A DNA stretch of 64,000 nucleotides from Vibrio intestinalis (GTDB lineage: Bacteria > Pseudomonadota > Gammaproteobacteria > Enterobacterales > Vibrionaceae), in NCBI RefSeq assembly GCF_025195085.2, contig NZ_JANAVY020000015.1:1-64000 (forward strand), in the 5' to 3' direction. The notes beneath the pieces are model-generated. The model did no database searches and was not told the origin of the DNA. It worked only from the letters and a program-made list of their open reading frames with translations. The position numbers and the translations under genes were made by a program. Of the stretch, positions 36,510-46,195 are shown piece after piece (position 1 is the first letter of the stretch; every line of letters starts with the position of its first letter).

Positions 36510-38154
36510 GATATTCCTCCAGCAATTCGCCGTGTCCAACGGACCATTTTTGATTGAAGTTAGATACAGCCTGATCGCGATGGTTGATGATCAATTGAAT
36601 TTGCTGTGGGTTATATTGACGAAGCGCGTCAAGCACCAGTTTTTCCGTTGTGGTATCTAGGTGCGCTGTTGCCTCATCGAGAATAATGATAGGGGTATAG
36701 GCCAGCATGGCGCGGGCAATAGCAAGTCGTTGCAGCTCTCCGCCACTGAAACTTCGTTTGGTTTCGCCAATGTCAGTCTCAAGTTGATGAGGTAGCTGTT
36801 TAACTAAGTTTTCTAATTTGAGCAGTGAGAGTACGTGCCAAATTTTGTCATCGCCGGTATTCGGTTTCGCCAATAGCAAATTTTGCTTGAGTGTAGCTTT
36901 GAAAAACACGGTTTGCTGGCTAACCAATGACACGTAGCTGGCACGCTGTTTATCACTGAGTGACTGAACAGGCTGCTCATTGATGTACCAGTCACCTTGG
37001 TTAGTGGTGAGTAAACCAGACAGTACTTCTATCAACGAACTTTTCCCACTACCAGACTCGCCCTGAATATAAACACGTTCTCCAGGCTTAATGGTGGTAT
37101 TGATGTTATTGAGTATTGTGCGCTTACCTCGGACGATCTCAACCTCACGGCAACTAAGCGTTATGATGGGTTCTTGAAACTCTTGTACCGGTGTTTCGAT
37201 TTCCCCAAATAGGGGCAAGATACGGTCTATCGCCTGTGACGACTGTTGAATTTGGCCAACGATTTGAGTGAGGTCGAGCCATGGTTTTAGCAAGCCAGCG
37301 GTAATGGCGCTCACCATGGTTAGCTCAACCAATGACATTGAGCCATTAACGGTAAAATAGATACCCGCAGGGACAACAAAAATAAATGAAGTTTGCGCCA
37401 CGGTAACAAAGCTAACCCAGCCAGTAATCATCTGTTTTGTGTAAGCATTAACGAGTTTATTGTGACGACGCATTGAGAGGTGCAGTTTACGATACGATTC
37501 TGCATCGACCGCGAACAGCTTCATAACCCCAATGCTACGGAGGAACTCCATTTGAGCGGCGTGCATTGCTGCAACAATAGTGTTGTATTTTTCATGACGA
37601 CCAGCGAAACCACGCATCAACAATGCTTGAATCACTAAAGCAATCGGCAGTGGAGTGAATGCAATAATGCCAATGCGCCAATCAATATAAAACAGTAACC
37701 CAGTCAGCAGTATTGGCATCAGTAAGCCATTGATTATGTCTGTGCCATGATGGGCGATGATGGGCTCTAGTTTTTGGCAATCATCATTGATGCGTTTTTC
37801 TAGATCAGAGCGATGGAATAGGTGTAACTTTTGAGAGGGCATTTTGGCGAGTGCCCAAATGATATGTTGCCTAACTTTCTGAATAATATGATAAGCCACT
37901 AGGTGTGCCTGCCAAACGGCGAGCATATAACAGCCGTAACGTAGAACGGTGAATAAGGCGACAAGCGCAACATAGCCATAGTTAATTTGCCCGCTTGCGA
38001 GTGTGTTAGCGGTAAGGAAAATAGCGATCCACAATGCTAGCTCGATGATAGACGTCACTACTGCGGCGAAAATGGAAAGCACGACCCGACGAGGCTCACT
38101 GCGTAACATCGCAGAGAAGGCTTGAGCCTTGGTCATCGATTGAGAAAGGTACAT
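36502..38154 (-). CDS. ABC transporter half-molecule (permease plus ATPase), first of a pair
   Basis: The 550-residue protein has the same layout: six membrane helices (TM region to about residue 310) then an ATPase with GESGSGKSS, FSGGELQRL and IIILDEATAHLD. AAGGA lies before the ATG. It is translationally coupled to the second half-molecule and lies 80 bases after the AraC regulator. Together the pair probably imports a ferric siderophore across the inner membrane (YbtPQ-like), or exports one; import is favoured by the receptor beside it. Confidence 0.82.
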   Translation of the reverse strand: MYLSQSMTKAQAFSAMLRSEPRRVVLSIFAAVVTSIIELALWIAIFLTANTLASGQINYGYVALVALFTVLRYGCYMLAVWQAHLVAYHIIQKVRQHIIWALAKMPSQKLHLFHRSDLEKRINDDCQKLEPIIAHHGTDIINGLLMPILLTGLLFYIDWRIGIIAFTPLPIALVIQALLMRGFAGRHEKYNTIVAAMHAAQMEFLRSIGVMKLFAVDAESYRKLHLSMRRHNKLVNAYTKQMITGWVSFVTVAQTSFIFVVPAGIYFTVNGSMSLVELTMVSAITAGLLKPWLDLTQIVGQIQQSSQAIDRILPLFGEIETPVQEFQEPIITLSCREVEIVRGKRTILNNINTTIKPGERVYIQGESGSGKSSLIEVLSGLLTTNQGDWYINEQPVQSLSDKQRASYVSLVSQQTVFFKATLKQNLLLAKPNTGDDKIWHVLSLLKLENLVKQLPHQLETDIGETKRSFSGGELQRLAIARAMLAYTPIIILDEATAHLDTTTEKLVLDALRQYNPQQIQLIINHRDQAVSNFNQKWSVGHGELLEEYHG

Positions 38155-38233
38155 ACAATATCCTTATAGAAAAACTATCGGCTATTGTCGGCTTCTACTC
38201 GATTTCAGGCTGCCAAATTCAGGAATTAACCCG

Positions 38234-39100
38234 TCACATTCGGGAATTTTTGCCACGAAATTGCGCAGGCGTAACCCCTAAATGCTGTCTGAATACTTTA
38301 GTAAAGTAGCTATTGGATTGGTAACCGAGGCTCAGTGCTATTTCAGTAATGCTCATTTGTGTGGTTTTGAGATTTTTCTGGGCTATTTCCATGCGATAGT
38401 TTTGAATCCACTTCGCTACGCCAACCCCAAGCTCTTGCTTAAATGCACGTTTTAAATAGCAATCATTGGTGGCCAATTGGCGTGAAAGCGAATTGATAGT
38501 CCAGTTTTTTTCTGGTGAACGTTCAACCAGTTCACAGGCCCGTTGGCTTAATGTTAGGCGGGGTTGCTGTGTCATCGCAAGGGCGAGGATTTCGAACATC
38601 TTACCGTGTAGCCACAGTGTTCTAGCTTCCCCTTGAATGGTGCACTGCCATATTGAGGAAACAACAGAAAGTAGCTGTCCACTTAATGGCATTTGCCAAC
38701 CTTGGGCAAAGCTGCCGATGGGTTTTAATTGCTCGGTGTTAGGCTGGGCAATCAAAGAGCGGCCCAATCGGTCATTAAAAGGGAAGAAGATACGGATGGC
38801 CTGTAAAAAACCGCCTTTAGGCACAACGAATCGATCTTCTATTCTTTGATCGGGAATTAAAGTGGCGATGAATAGCTGTTGCAGCGAAGCGGAAGGGTAC
38901 TCTGGGTAGCTCAGGCTATGAGCATCGTTTCGACCCATGACGCTGATGTAACAACCTTCAGTAACAGGGTCGTTTAGTACAACCTGATCCGTAGCTTTGC
39001 AGTTAATGATTTGGACACGGCATTGCCCATTAAGGTCAAGCTGATCGCATTGGCCTTGAAGGTGTGGGTGCTGATCAATGGTATTCGCTAATAAGTCCAT
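38234..39100 (-). CDS. AraC-family regulator of iron uptake (YbtA/PchR-like)
   Basis: The 288-residue protein has an N-terminal domain of unknown ligand and a C-terminal AraC helix-turn-helix pair (WTINSLSRQLATNDCYLKRA, ITEIALSLGYQSNSYFTKVFRQHLGVTPAQFR). GGAG lies 9 bases before ATG 39100. An earlier start at 39148 lies within the Fur box and is unlikely. A YbtA-like role, activation by the imported ferric siderophore, is inferred from its place between the TonB receptor and the ABC pair. Confidence 0.82.
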   Translation of the reverse strand: MDLLANTIDQHPHLQGQCDQLDLNGQCRVQIINCKATDQVVLNDPVTEGCYISVMGRNDAHSLSYPEYPSASLQQLFIATLIPDQRIEDRFVVPKGGFLQAIRIFFPFNDRLGRSLIAQPNTEQLKPIGSFAQGWQMPLSGQLLSVVSSIWQCTIQGEARTLWLHGKMFEILALAMTQQPRLTLSQRACELVERSPEKNWTINSLSRQLATNDCYLKRAFKQELGVGVAKWIQNYRMEIAQKNLKTTQMSITEIALSLGYQSNSYFTKVFRQHLGVTPAQFRGKNSRM

Positions 39101-39130
39101 TAATGGTGCTCCAAATTGCATAGTGCAAAG

Positions 39131-39149
39131 ATTGATAATCATTATCAAT
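39131..39149. promoter_or_regulatory. Fur box upstream of AraC regulator
   Basis: ATTGATAATCATTATCAAT is a perfect 9-1-9 palindrome matching the classic Fur box GATAATGATAATCATTATC. It lies 31 bases upstream of the regulator start, so iron should repress it. Confidence 0.85.
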
Positions 39150-39188
39150 AGTTGGATTTATAAATCAACGGTTTGAATGACAAATAAA

Positions 39189-39211
39189 GGCGCTAACCGA
39201 TGGTTAGCGCC
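39189..39211 (-). terminator. Terminator of TonB receptor gene
   Basis: GGCGCTAACC (39189-39198) and GGTTAGCGCC (39202-39211) form a near-perfect 10-bp stem with a GAT loop. On the minus strand it is followed by TTTATTTG. Confidence 0.7.
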
Positions 39212-39246
39212 TTATCTTAGAGCTAAGTAGCAACTTATTCAGTCGG

Positions 39247-41313
39247 CTAGAATTTGTAATCTACAACTAGGCCAACCATTTGAGGGTCACCAATTTCAAC
39301 CAAGTCACGCTTGTGGCGAAGAATATAGGTTTCATCGCTGACGTTTTTCACGTAACCATGGACAGAAAGATTTTCTGCTTCGAAACCAATGCTAAGGTTG
39401 TAAACCGTGTAGTCACCTGCAAGGTACTCTTCGCTATTGGCCAAATCAGTGTAGTACTCTGACACGTGATTCATGCGCGCACCAAAGTACAGACCTGAAT
39501 CAAAGTACTTGGTGAACCCGAGGCCAGCGGAGAATTCAGGCGCGTAGCTGAAGTCATTGCCTGTTAAGTCACCAGTACGTCTTTCACTAACGTTGGATGG
39601 CGCTTGCTTGATTTCAGTATGGAGCAAACCAACAAAGGCGAACACATCAAGGCCAGAATCAAAGTAGTAGTTGGTCTCGAACTCGGCACCGTAGGTTTGG
39701 CTGTCTGGAATGTTAGCCACGTAGTTATCTAAGCTACTGTCACTTTCACCGTAAACCAGTGTTTGATAGTTTTCGTAGTCGTTAAAGAATAGCGTTGCGG
39801 CTAGGTTTAACTTGCGATCGAGCACTGCTGTTCGAGCGCCTAATTCATAAGTCCACACTTCTTCTTGATCAAAGACAAATAGCTCTTGCTTGTACTCGTT
39901 ATAGCCGACACCACCCGCGTTATAACCCTTTCTTGCAGTTAACGAGAAGGTGGTAACATCAGAAGGTTGTAGCATCGCGCCAACTTTAGGTAAGAAGATC
40001 GAGTTCGTTTCGTCAGAAACAAAATCTAGCGGCCAACGGAAGTGGTCAAAATCACGCTCTAAGTTTTCACGTTCATAACGACCGCCAACAAGAAGGCTGA
40101 AGGTATCGCTCAAGCCAATACGAGAGTCGATGTAGATTGCGTCTGTTTGGACGTTATCGAGTCGGCTTTGGTCATTAAGCAGTGATTCTTGCTTCTTATC
40201 AATGCTAACTAAACCTCCCACCACGCTGTAACGATCGTCAACTGAGTTGTAGGACAGCTTTGCTTCTGCGGTGTACGTACGCTCCTCAATATCACCAAAC
40301 CAATCGTCTGGGTTAGGGTAGGAGATAAATGAGGTGTCGTAGTCGCGGCGAGCGATCAATACATCAGCTTGTAGTTGATCACTAAACACATAGTTGACGT
40401 CTAAGTTTACGTTCCAGCTATCTGTGTTTTGGCGACGAGTTCGGCCATCACGGTTTGCACGATCGTCAATTGGCTGAGTAACTAGGTTTGTGTATTGGCC
40501 TTCTTCGCTGCGTGATGCGACTGTCAATTTAGCGGTTAGTGCATCCAAGCTTGCTGGTTTAAATAGCAATTTACCACGCACATTGAATGATTCTAACTCT
40601 GAAGGATCCCACGGGTATTCGTCGTTGGTGATGCTGTACTCGATTGGTGTATTGCCTTGTGAACCTTCGGCTGCAAGACGAAAAGCCAACACATCATCAA
40701 CAATAGGCGCAGAAATCATGCCTGCTAGATGGGTTTTGCCATCTTCGGTTTCATAGCCGGCACGTAGGCGACTTTCAGTGTAGAAGGTTGGATCTTTGGT
40801 TTTAATTACCACCGCACCAGCGATACTGTTACGGCCTTGGTTAGTTGATTGTGGACCTTTAAAAATTTCGACTTGTTCTGTATCCCATAGGCCGGCTTTG
40901 CCGAATGATTCACCTGTCCATGATTCTGAAACACCATCAACGGTTGTGTTAACACGTGGCGTTCCACCAATCATGTAAGAGAGGAAACCATCTGCAGGGC
41001 CACGGCCATCCACACCTCGGATATGGGGCATACCAGATGGTGCGGTCAGCACGTTGGCTGAACGGTCTAAAAGATCGAAGTAATTGCGGTTTTCACCGTT
41101 ATCTACTTCATCAGTAAAAATGGTCACTGCGCTAGTGGTATCTTGTAGCGTGCCGCCGAGTTTTTCACCGGTTACGATAATAGTCTCGTCAGCAACTTGT
41201 GATTTTGGCTCATTAGCCAAGGCAAAAGTAGAGCTACTAATAACGGCAAAACCGATCAAAGTAGCGAGTCGCGTTGGCTTAAAAATGACCTTGCTGTTGT
41301 CCATGAAAGTCAT
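39247..41313 (-). CDS. TonB-dependent outer-membrane siderophore receptor
   Basis: The 688-residue protein has a signal peptide (AVISSSTFALA), a TonB box (ETIIVTGEK), a plug domain (NYFDLLDRSANV...IRGVDGRG, EVEIFKGPQSTNQGRNSIAGAV) and a barrel ending with MVGLVVDYKF. The signal peptide, plug and C-terminal Phe are complete. Receptors of this size bind ferric siderophores; the exact ligand is unknown. An AAGGGA site precedes ATG 41313 and a Fur box lies about 60-80 bases upstream. It heads an iron locus with an AraC regulator and two ABC half-molecules. Confidence 0.9.
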   Translation of the reverse strand: MTFMDNSKVIFKPTRLATLIGFAVISSSTFALANEPKSQVADETIIVTGEKLGGTLQDTTSAVTIFTDEVDNGENRNYFDLLDRSANVLTAPSGMPHIRGVDGRGPADGFLSYMIGGTPRVNTTVDGVSESWTGESFGKAGLWDTEQVEIFKGPQSTNQGRNSIAGAVVIKTKDPTFYTESRLRAGYETEDGKTHLAGMISAPIVDDVLAFRLAAEGSQGNTPIEYSITNDEYPWDPSELESFNVRGKLLFKPASLDALTAKLTVASRSEEGQYTNLVTQPIDDRANRDGRTRRQNTDSWNVNLDVNYVFSDQLQADVLIARRDYDTSFISYPNPDDWFGDIEERTYTAEAKLSYNSVDDRYSVVGGLVSIDKKQESLLNDQSRLDNVQTDAIYIDSRIGLSDTFSLLVGGRYERENLERDFDHFRWPLDFVSDETNSIFLPKVGAMLQPSDVTTFSLTARKGYNAGGVGYNEYKQELFVFDQEEVWTYELGARTAVLDRKLNLAATLFFNDYENYQTLVYGESDSSLDNYVANIPDSQTYGAEFETNYYFDSGLDVFAFVGLLHTEIKQAPSNVSERRTGDLTGNDFSYAPEFSAGLGFTKYFDSGLYFGARMNHVSEYYTDLANSEEYLAGDYTVYNLSIGFEAENLSVHGYVKNVSDETYILRHKRDLVEIGDPQMVGLVVDYKF

Positions 41314-41373
41314 GTGAATATCCCTTAATAATCAATGGTTCTTATTTGGCAATTTATTGTTAGTGCGATAAAA

Positions 41374-41395
41374 ATGCTAATGAGAATTATTGCTA
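41374..41395. promoter_or_regulatory. Fur box upstream of TonB receptor
   Basis: ATGCTAATGAGAATTATTGCTA closely matches the Fur box (AATGAGAATTATT core at 41379-41391). It lies 60-80 bases before the receptor start. Confidence 0.75.
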
Positions 41396-41591
41396 AAGGC
41401 AAACAAAATATCGAAAAAATAGCGTTTAGAGTAAAAACGCCTCAAAACGTGTGTAAATCTAGCATAAGACTTATGATAGATGCGCAAAATTACATAAATC
41501 TTAATGGCTTATGAGAAAGCATAACAAGATTAAAGGTAGGGTTTAATCAGGTTGAAAAACGAGGTTTTAGTGAATTTTAGCTAAAAAAATA

Positions 41592-41610
41592 CCCGCAAAA
41601 AGCGGGCATT
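41592..41610 (-). terminator. Terminator of tal-tkt operon
   Basis: CCCGC (41592-41596) and GCGGG (41602-41606) pair around an A-rich loop; on the minus strand the stem is followed by ATTTTTTT. It lies just past the transketolase stop. Confidence 0.8.
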
Positions 41611-41633
41611 TTATTCAACTAAAGATTGTTGGT

Positions 41634-43625
41634 TTAGCCAAGGATTTCTTGCGCCGTTTCTACAACGTTTTCTTTAGTGAAACCAAACATTTTGAATAGT
41701 TCACCTGCTGGTGCAGATTCACCGAATGTTGTCATACCGATGATGCGGCCATCAAAACCAACATACTTGTACCAGAAATCAGCAATACCTGCTTCGATAG
41801 CGATACGTGCAGTCACATCTGACGGTAGAACTGCTTCACGGTAAGCAGCGTCTTGCTTGTCAAATGCATCTGTTGATGGCATTGAAACAACACGTACTGC
41901 TTTACCTTGTGCGGTTAGCTCTGCTGCAGCTTCTACCGCTAGCTCAACTTCAGAGCCAGTTGCGATTAGGATTAGCTCAGGCTTGCCAGCACAATCTTTA
42001 AGCACGTAGCCACCCTTAGCAACGTTTGCTAGCTGCTCTGCATCACGCTCTTGCTGCGCAAGGTTTTGACGAGAGAAGATAAGTGCTGTTGGCGCATCTT
42101 TACGTTCGATAGCCAGTTTCCAAGCTACTGCTGATTCAACTTGGTCACATGGACGCCATGTGCTCATGTTTGGTGTCATACGTAGAGATGCGATCTGCTC
42201 AACTGGTTGGTGAGTAGGGCCATCTTCGCCAAGGCCGATTGAATCGTGCGTGTAAACTTGAATGTTCTGAATTTTCATCAGAGCAGCCATACGCATTGCG
42301 TTACGAGCGTATTCCATGAACATTAGGAATGTCGCGCCGTAAGGAACGAAACCGCCGTGCAGTGCGATACCGTTCATGATCGCTGTCATACCGAATTCAC
42401 GTACACCATAGTGAATGTAGTTACCCGCAAAGTCGCTTGCTTCTAGAGACTTAGAACCAGACCACATAGTTAGGTTAGAAGGCGCTAGGTCAGCAGAACC
42501 ACCCATGAACTCAGGTAAGATAGCACCAAACGCTTCTAGTGCGTTTTGCGATGCTTTACGTGATGCAATGTTTGCTGGGTTTGCTTGAAGGTCAGCAATG
42601 ATTTGCGTTGCTTTTGCTTCCCATTCCGCTGGTAGTTCACCGTTTACTCGGCGTTTGAACTCGGCTGCAAGTTCTGGATGTGCTGCTTCATAAGCTGCAA
42701 GTTTCTCGTTCCACGCTGCTTCCTTAGCTGCGCCTGCTTCTTGCGCAGACCACTCTGCATAGACTTCCTGCGGAATTTCAAAAGGACCGTGCTCCCAACC
42801 TAGTTGTTTACGTGTAGCTGCAATTTCTTCAGCGCCTAGTGGTGCACCATGACAATCGTGTGAACCAGATTTGTTTGGCGAACCAAAACCGATGATGGTT
42901 TTAGTACAGATAAGCGTAGGGCGAGGGTCTGCTTTTGCTGCTTCGATAGCGGCGTTGATTGCTGCTGCATCGTGGCCATCAACCGCTGGAATTACGTGCC
43001 AGCCGTAAGCTTCAAAACGTTTAGGTGTATCGTCAGAGAACCAACCTTCAACGTGACCATCGATAGAGATGCCGTTGTCATCCCAGAATGCGATAAGTTT
43101 ACCTAGGCCAAGCGTACCCGCTAGAGAACACGCTTCATGAGAGATACCTTCCATCAAACAGCCATCACCCATGAAAACATAAGTGAAATGGTCAACGATG
43201 TCGTGGCCTTCACGGTTGAATTGTGCCGCCATTGCTTTTTCAGCCAGCGCCATACCAACAGCATTAGTGATGCCTTGGCCTAGTGGGCCAGTAGTCGTTT
43301 CGATACCAGGTGCGTAGCCATATTCTGGGTGACCAGGTGTTTTAGAGTGTAGCTGACGGAAGTTTTTAAGATCGTCGATTGATAGCTCGTAACCGCTAAG
43401 GTGCAGTAGAGAGTAAATCAGCATAGAGCCGTGGCCGTTAGAAAGTACGAAACGGTCGCGGTCTGCCCATTCTGGGTTAGATGGGTTGTGGTTTAGGTGT
43501 GAACGCCAAAGAACTTCAGCGATGTCTGCCATGCCCATAGGTGCGCCAGGGTGACCAGAGTTAGCTTGTTGTACGCCGTCCATGCTTAGAGCACGGATTG
43601 CATTCGCTAGATGTTTACGATCCAT
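41634..43625 (-). CDS. tkt: Transketolase
   Basis: The 663-residue ThDP enzyme moves two-carbon units in the non-oxidative pentose-phosphate pathway. It has the ThDP motif GDGCLMEG...N ([18 protein letters not shown]), the sequence [11 protein letters not shown] and TTGPLGQGI near the N-terminus, and the C-terminal [17 protein letters not shown]. Length is standard. It is the second gene of the tal-tkt operon, 79 bases after talB. Confidence 0.97.
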   Translation of the reverse strand: MDRKHLANAIRALSMDGVQQANSGHPGAPMGMADIAEVLWRSHLNHNPSNPEWADRDRFVLSNGHGSMLIYSLLHLSGYELSIDDLKNFRQLHSKTPGHPEYGYAPGIETTTGPLGQGITNAVGMALAEKAMAAQFNREGHDIVDHFTYVFMGDGCLMEGISHEACSLAGTLGLGKLIAFWDDNGISIDGHVEGWFSDDTPKRFEAYGWHVIPAVDGHDAAAINAAIEAAKADPRPTLICTKTIIGFGSPNKSGSHDCHGAPLGAEEIAATRKQLGWEHGPFEIPQEVYAEWSAQEAGAAKEAAWNEKLAAYEAAHPELAAEFKRRVNGELPAEWEAKATQIIADLQANPANIASRKASQNALEAFGAILPEFMGGSADLAPSNLTMWSGSKSLEASDFAGNYIHYGVREFGMTAIMNGIALHGGFVPYGATFLMFMEYARNAMRMAALMKIQNIQVYTHDSIGLGEDGPTHQPVEQIASLRMTPNMSTWRPCDQVESAVAWKLAIERKDAPTALIFSRQNLAQQERDAEQLANVAKGGYVLKDCAGKPELILIATGSEVELAVEAAAELTAQGKAVRVVSMPSTDAFDKQDAAYREAVLPSDVTARIAIEAGIADFWYKYVGFDGRIIGMTTFGESAPAGELFKMFGFTKENVVETAQEILG

Positions 43626-43704
43626 AATGTTTTACCAGTATAAAATTACTTCAAAGGATATTAAGAGGGGAACACAATCGTTCCCCTTAAATTAGAATTC
43701 TGTG

Positions 43705-44655
43705 TTACAGCTTAGCTGCGATCATTTCTTCAAGTTTGCCTTGGTCAATCGCGAAGTTGCGGATGCCTTCTGCTAGCTTCTCAACCGCCATTGCGTCTTG
43801 GTTATGATCCCATAGGAACTCAGCATGAGTCATTGCTGCTGGACGCTCTTGCGCGCCTTTAGAGTCAACTAGCTTCTCAACGACTTCACCTTCAGCGGCT
43901 TCTAGTTCAGCTAGTAGCGCTGGAGCGATAGTTAGACGGTCACAACCTGCTAGCTCAAGAATCTCACAGATGTTACGGAAGCTTGCGCCCATAACGACTG
44001 TGTTGTAGCCGTATGCTTTGTAGTAGTCGTAGATCTTAGATACAGACAGAACACCTGGGTCTTCTGCAGCTTCAAAATCACGACCTTCTTTCGCTTTGTA
44101 CCAGTCCATGATACGGCCAACGAATGGTGAAATTAGGAATACGCCTGCTTCAGCACATGCACGAGCCTGTGCGAAAGAGAATAGAAGAGTAAGGTTACAG
44201 TTGATGCCTTCTTTTTCTAGGATTTCAGCTGCGCGGATACCTTCCCAAGTTGACGCTAGTTTGATCAGGATGCGTTCGTTTGCGATGCCAGCATCGTTGT
44301 ACATTTTCATAAGCTGACGCGCTTTCGCTACGCTGCCTTCTGTATCGTAAGAAAGGCGAGCATCGACTTCAGTAGAAATACGACCAGGGATAGTGGTTAG
44401 GATTTCTTTACCGATGTTTACAGCAAGCATGTCACAAGCGTCTTGAACTTGTTGCGCTTTGTCGCCGCTTTGCGCTTTTGCGTATTCGATCGCTTGGTCG
44501 ATTAGTGGTGCGTACTCTTCAATTTGAGCCGCTTTAAGAATAAGAGATGGGTTCGTTGTTGCATCTTCTGGCTGGTATTTTTTGATTGCATCAATTTCAC
44601 CAGTGTCAGCTACTACAGTAGTCAGTTTACGAAGTTGCTCTAATTTATTGCTCAT
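43705..44655 (-). CDS. tal: Transaldolase
   Basis: The 316-residue enzyme transfers dihydroxyacetone units between sugar phosphates. It has [15 protein letters not shown] (active-site loop) and the Schiff-base Lys in [15 protein letters not shown] (K132 equivalent), with the family start [19 protein letters not shown]. It is the first gene of the tal-tkt operon and is divergent from the SorC regulator. Confidence 0.97.
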   Translation of the reverse strand: MSNKLEQLRKLTTVVADTGEIDAIKKYQPEDATTNPSLILKAAQIEEYAPLIDQAIEYAKAQSGDKAQQVQDACDMLAVNIGKEILTTIPGRISTEVDARLSYDTEGSVAKARQLMKMYNDAGIANERILIKLASTWEGIRAAEILEKEGINCNLTLLFSFAQARACAEAGVFLISPFVGRIMDWYKAKEGRDFEAAEDPGVLSVSKIYDYYKAYGYNTVVMGASFRNICEILELAGCDRLTIAPALLAELEAAEGEVVEKLVDSKGAQERPAAMTHAEFLWDHNQDAMAVEKLAEGIRNFAIDQGKLEEMIAAKL

Positions 44656-44800
44656 AATCGATCATCCTATTGTCACGGCGTGTTCGTTTTTAGTAGGGGT
44701 AACGAACACATTTGCAAGCGAGTTAGTGAAAAGCTCATCTGTAAATTTAGACGCTCATCATTCACTAACGAAAAACTTTTTACCGATAGTCGCAATGTAA

Positions 44801-44814
44801 TGAACATTTGCTCT
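44801..44814. promoter_or_regulatory. Candidate SorC-type operator 1
   Basis: TGAACATTTGCTCT. Its reverse-complement form, and that of the second site, fit TGAACATNNGCTC. It lies about 146 bases upstream of the transaldolase start. It matches the second site at 11 of 13 aligned bases. Confidence 0.55.
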
Positions 44815-45060
44815 ATCGTTGAGTAAATGATGGGTTCATATTTATCTGATTGGCCCACAAAGTCAATTACTGAAACGCCATTTAAGTGATGCTCATCAAC
44901 AATATTTTTGTGTTTTTGACCGCGAACTGTTGGTTAACCGTTTGCCCTTGCAAGCTATGCGCTCAGGCTAAATTTAACTGACGGATTTTTAGGCTGAGAA
45001 AATGTCACCAAGGTGAGCAAAAGTTGCATTAAAATGAGCTTGTGACATATGCTAGGTCAA

Positions 45061-45074
45061 TGAGCGGATGTTCA
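45061..45074. promoter_or_regulatory. Candidate SorC-type operator 2
   Basis: TGAGCGGATGTTCA reads TGAACATCCGCTCA on the minus strand, almost the same as operator 1. It lies 58-71 bases before the regulator start, the position expected for autoregulation. Confidence 0.55.
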
Positions 45075-45131
45075 CTTATCTGCTACTATTTGTGCGTTTT
45101 CCAAATTAATACAGCGTAAACCTAGGTGACT

Positions 45132-46112
45132 ATGGCGAATCCAAAGCAAGAACCAACCCTTGATAGTGCCGATCTGTTGACCGAAATCTCGGTTGCTTAC
45201 TATCAAGATGGGGCAACTCAAGAAGAGATCTCGAAGAAGTTCTCTATCTCTAGAGCAAAAGTAGGCCGTCTATTAAAACAGGCGCGTGATGAAGGTATTG
45301 TAGAGATAACGGTAAAGTACCACCCAGTATTCAGTGCCAAGATTGAGCAGCGCCTAATTGAGCGATTTGGTGTGAAACGTGCCTTGGTTGCGCTAGATCA
45401 GCCTAATGAAGAGGCGCAACGTCAACAAGTTGCTGGGTTGGTCTCTCATTACCTCGCAGCCACGATTAAATCTGGTGACGTTGTCACAGTGGGGCAGGGG
45501 CGAAACGTCTCTGCTGTTGCACACCACATAGGGGTAATTACGCCTCGTGACTGTAAGTTTGTGTGCAGTATCGGCGGTATTCACCCAAGAGGCGGTATGT
45601 TTAACGCAGACCATATTTGTCGTCAGTTCGCCAAGAATTATGGCGGCACATCGGAAACGCTTTATGCGCCCGCGTATGCTGAAAACCGCGAGCAAAAGCT
45701 GGCGTTCATGCAAAATACCACTATTAAGCAAACATTGGACTCAGCGCGTAAAGCCGATGTCGCTTTGGTTGGTATCGGTGATATGAGCGAGAACAGCTAC
45801 ATGGTGGACTTAGGTTGGTTTACCGCTGACGAAGTGGTGCAATCTCGCCTGCAGCAAGGTGTAGTGGGTGATTTCGCTGGCTATGACTTCTTTGATATTC
45901 ACGGTAATGCCGCTAATACCGTAATGAGTGACCGAGTAATCGGTTTAGGTATTGATGAATTCAAACCTATTTCACAAGTAATTGCTATCGCCGCTGAAAA
46001 CAGCAAGCCATTAGCGTTATTAGGTGCTCTGCGTACTGGCGCGATCGATGTCATCGCCACAAGCGTAAGTAATGCACTGACGGTACTCAACCTTGATGAG
46101 CAGATGAAGTAG
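45132..46112 (+). CDS. SorC/DeoR-family sugar-responsive regulator
   Basis: The 326-residue protein has an N-terminal helix-turn-helix (GATQEEISKKFSISRAKVGRLLKQARDEGIV) and a C-terminal SorC-type sugar-phosphate-binding domain (VTVGQGRNVSAVAHHI, VALVGIGDMSENSY, ALLGALRTGAIDVIATS). Start is set at ATG 45132 (AGGTGA just upstream) rather than GTG 45126. It is divergent from tal-tkt and probably controls both itself and that operon in response to a pentose-phosphate intermediate. That target is an inference from two shared candidate operators. Confidence 0.88.
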   Translation: MANPKQEPTLDSADLLTEISVAYYQDGATQEEISKKFSISRAKVGRLLKQARDEGIVEITVKYHPVFSAKIEQRLIERFGVKRALVALDQPNEEAQRQQVAGLVSHYLAATIKSGDVVTVGQGRNVSAVAHHIGVITPRDCKFVCSIGGIHPRGGMFNADHICRQFAKNYGGTSETLYAPAYAENREQKLAFMQNTTIKQTLDSARKADVALVGIGDMSENSYMVDLGWFTADEVVQSRLQQGVVGDFAGYDFFDIHGNAANTVMSDRVIGLGIDEFKPISQVIAIAAENSKPLALLGALRTGAIDVIATSVSNALTVLNLDEQMK

Positions 46113-46137
46113 CGCTTAACCTACAATGATAAGATGA

Positions 46138-46160
46138 AAGCGGCCAATGGCCGCTTTTTT
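46138..46160 (+). terminator. Terminator of SorC-type gene
   Basis: AAGCGGCCA and ATGGCCGCTT form a tight stem, followed by TTTTTT. Confidence 0.85.
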
Positions 46161-46195
46161 GTAGAAATCACCAATTGACAATAGAACCCTAAAAA

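Larger units (their letters stand above)
44656..45131. other. Divergent promoter region, tal-tkt and SorC regulator
   Basis: The 476-base region contains no gene. It holds two similar candidate operators (44801-44814 and 45061-45074), plus further TGAG/TTCA half-sites, including GAGTAAATG...GGTTCA beside the first site. Both promoters are expected here. Confidence 0.55.

Noticed and set aside
44656-45131. tRNA or small RNA gene in the large tal-SorC gap
   Set aside because: I found no cloverleaf pattern and no hairpin with a T-run; the visible structure fits operators better.
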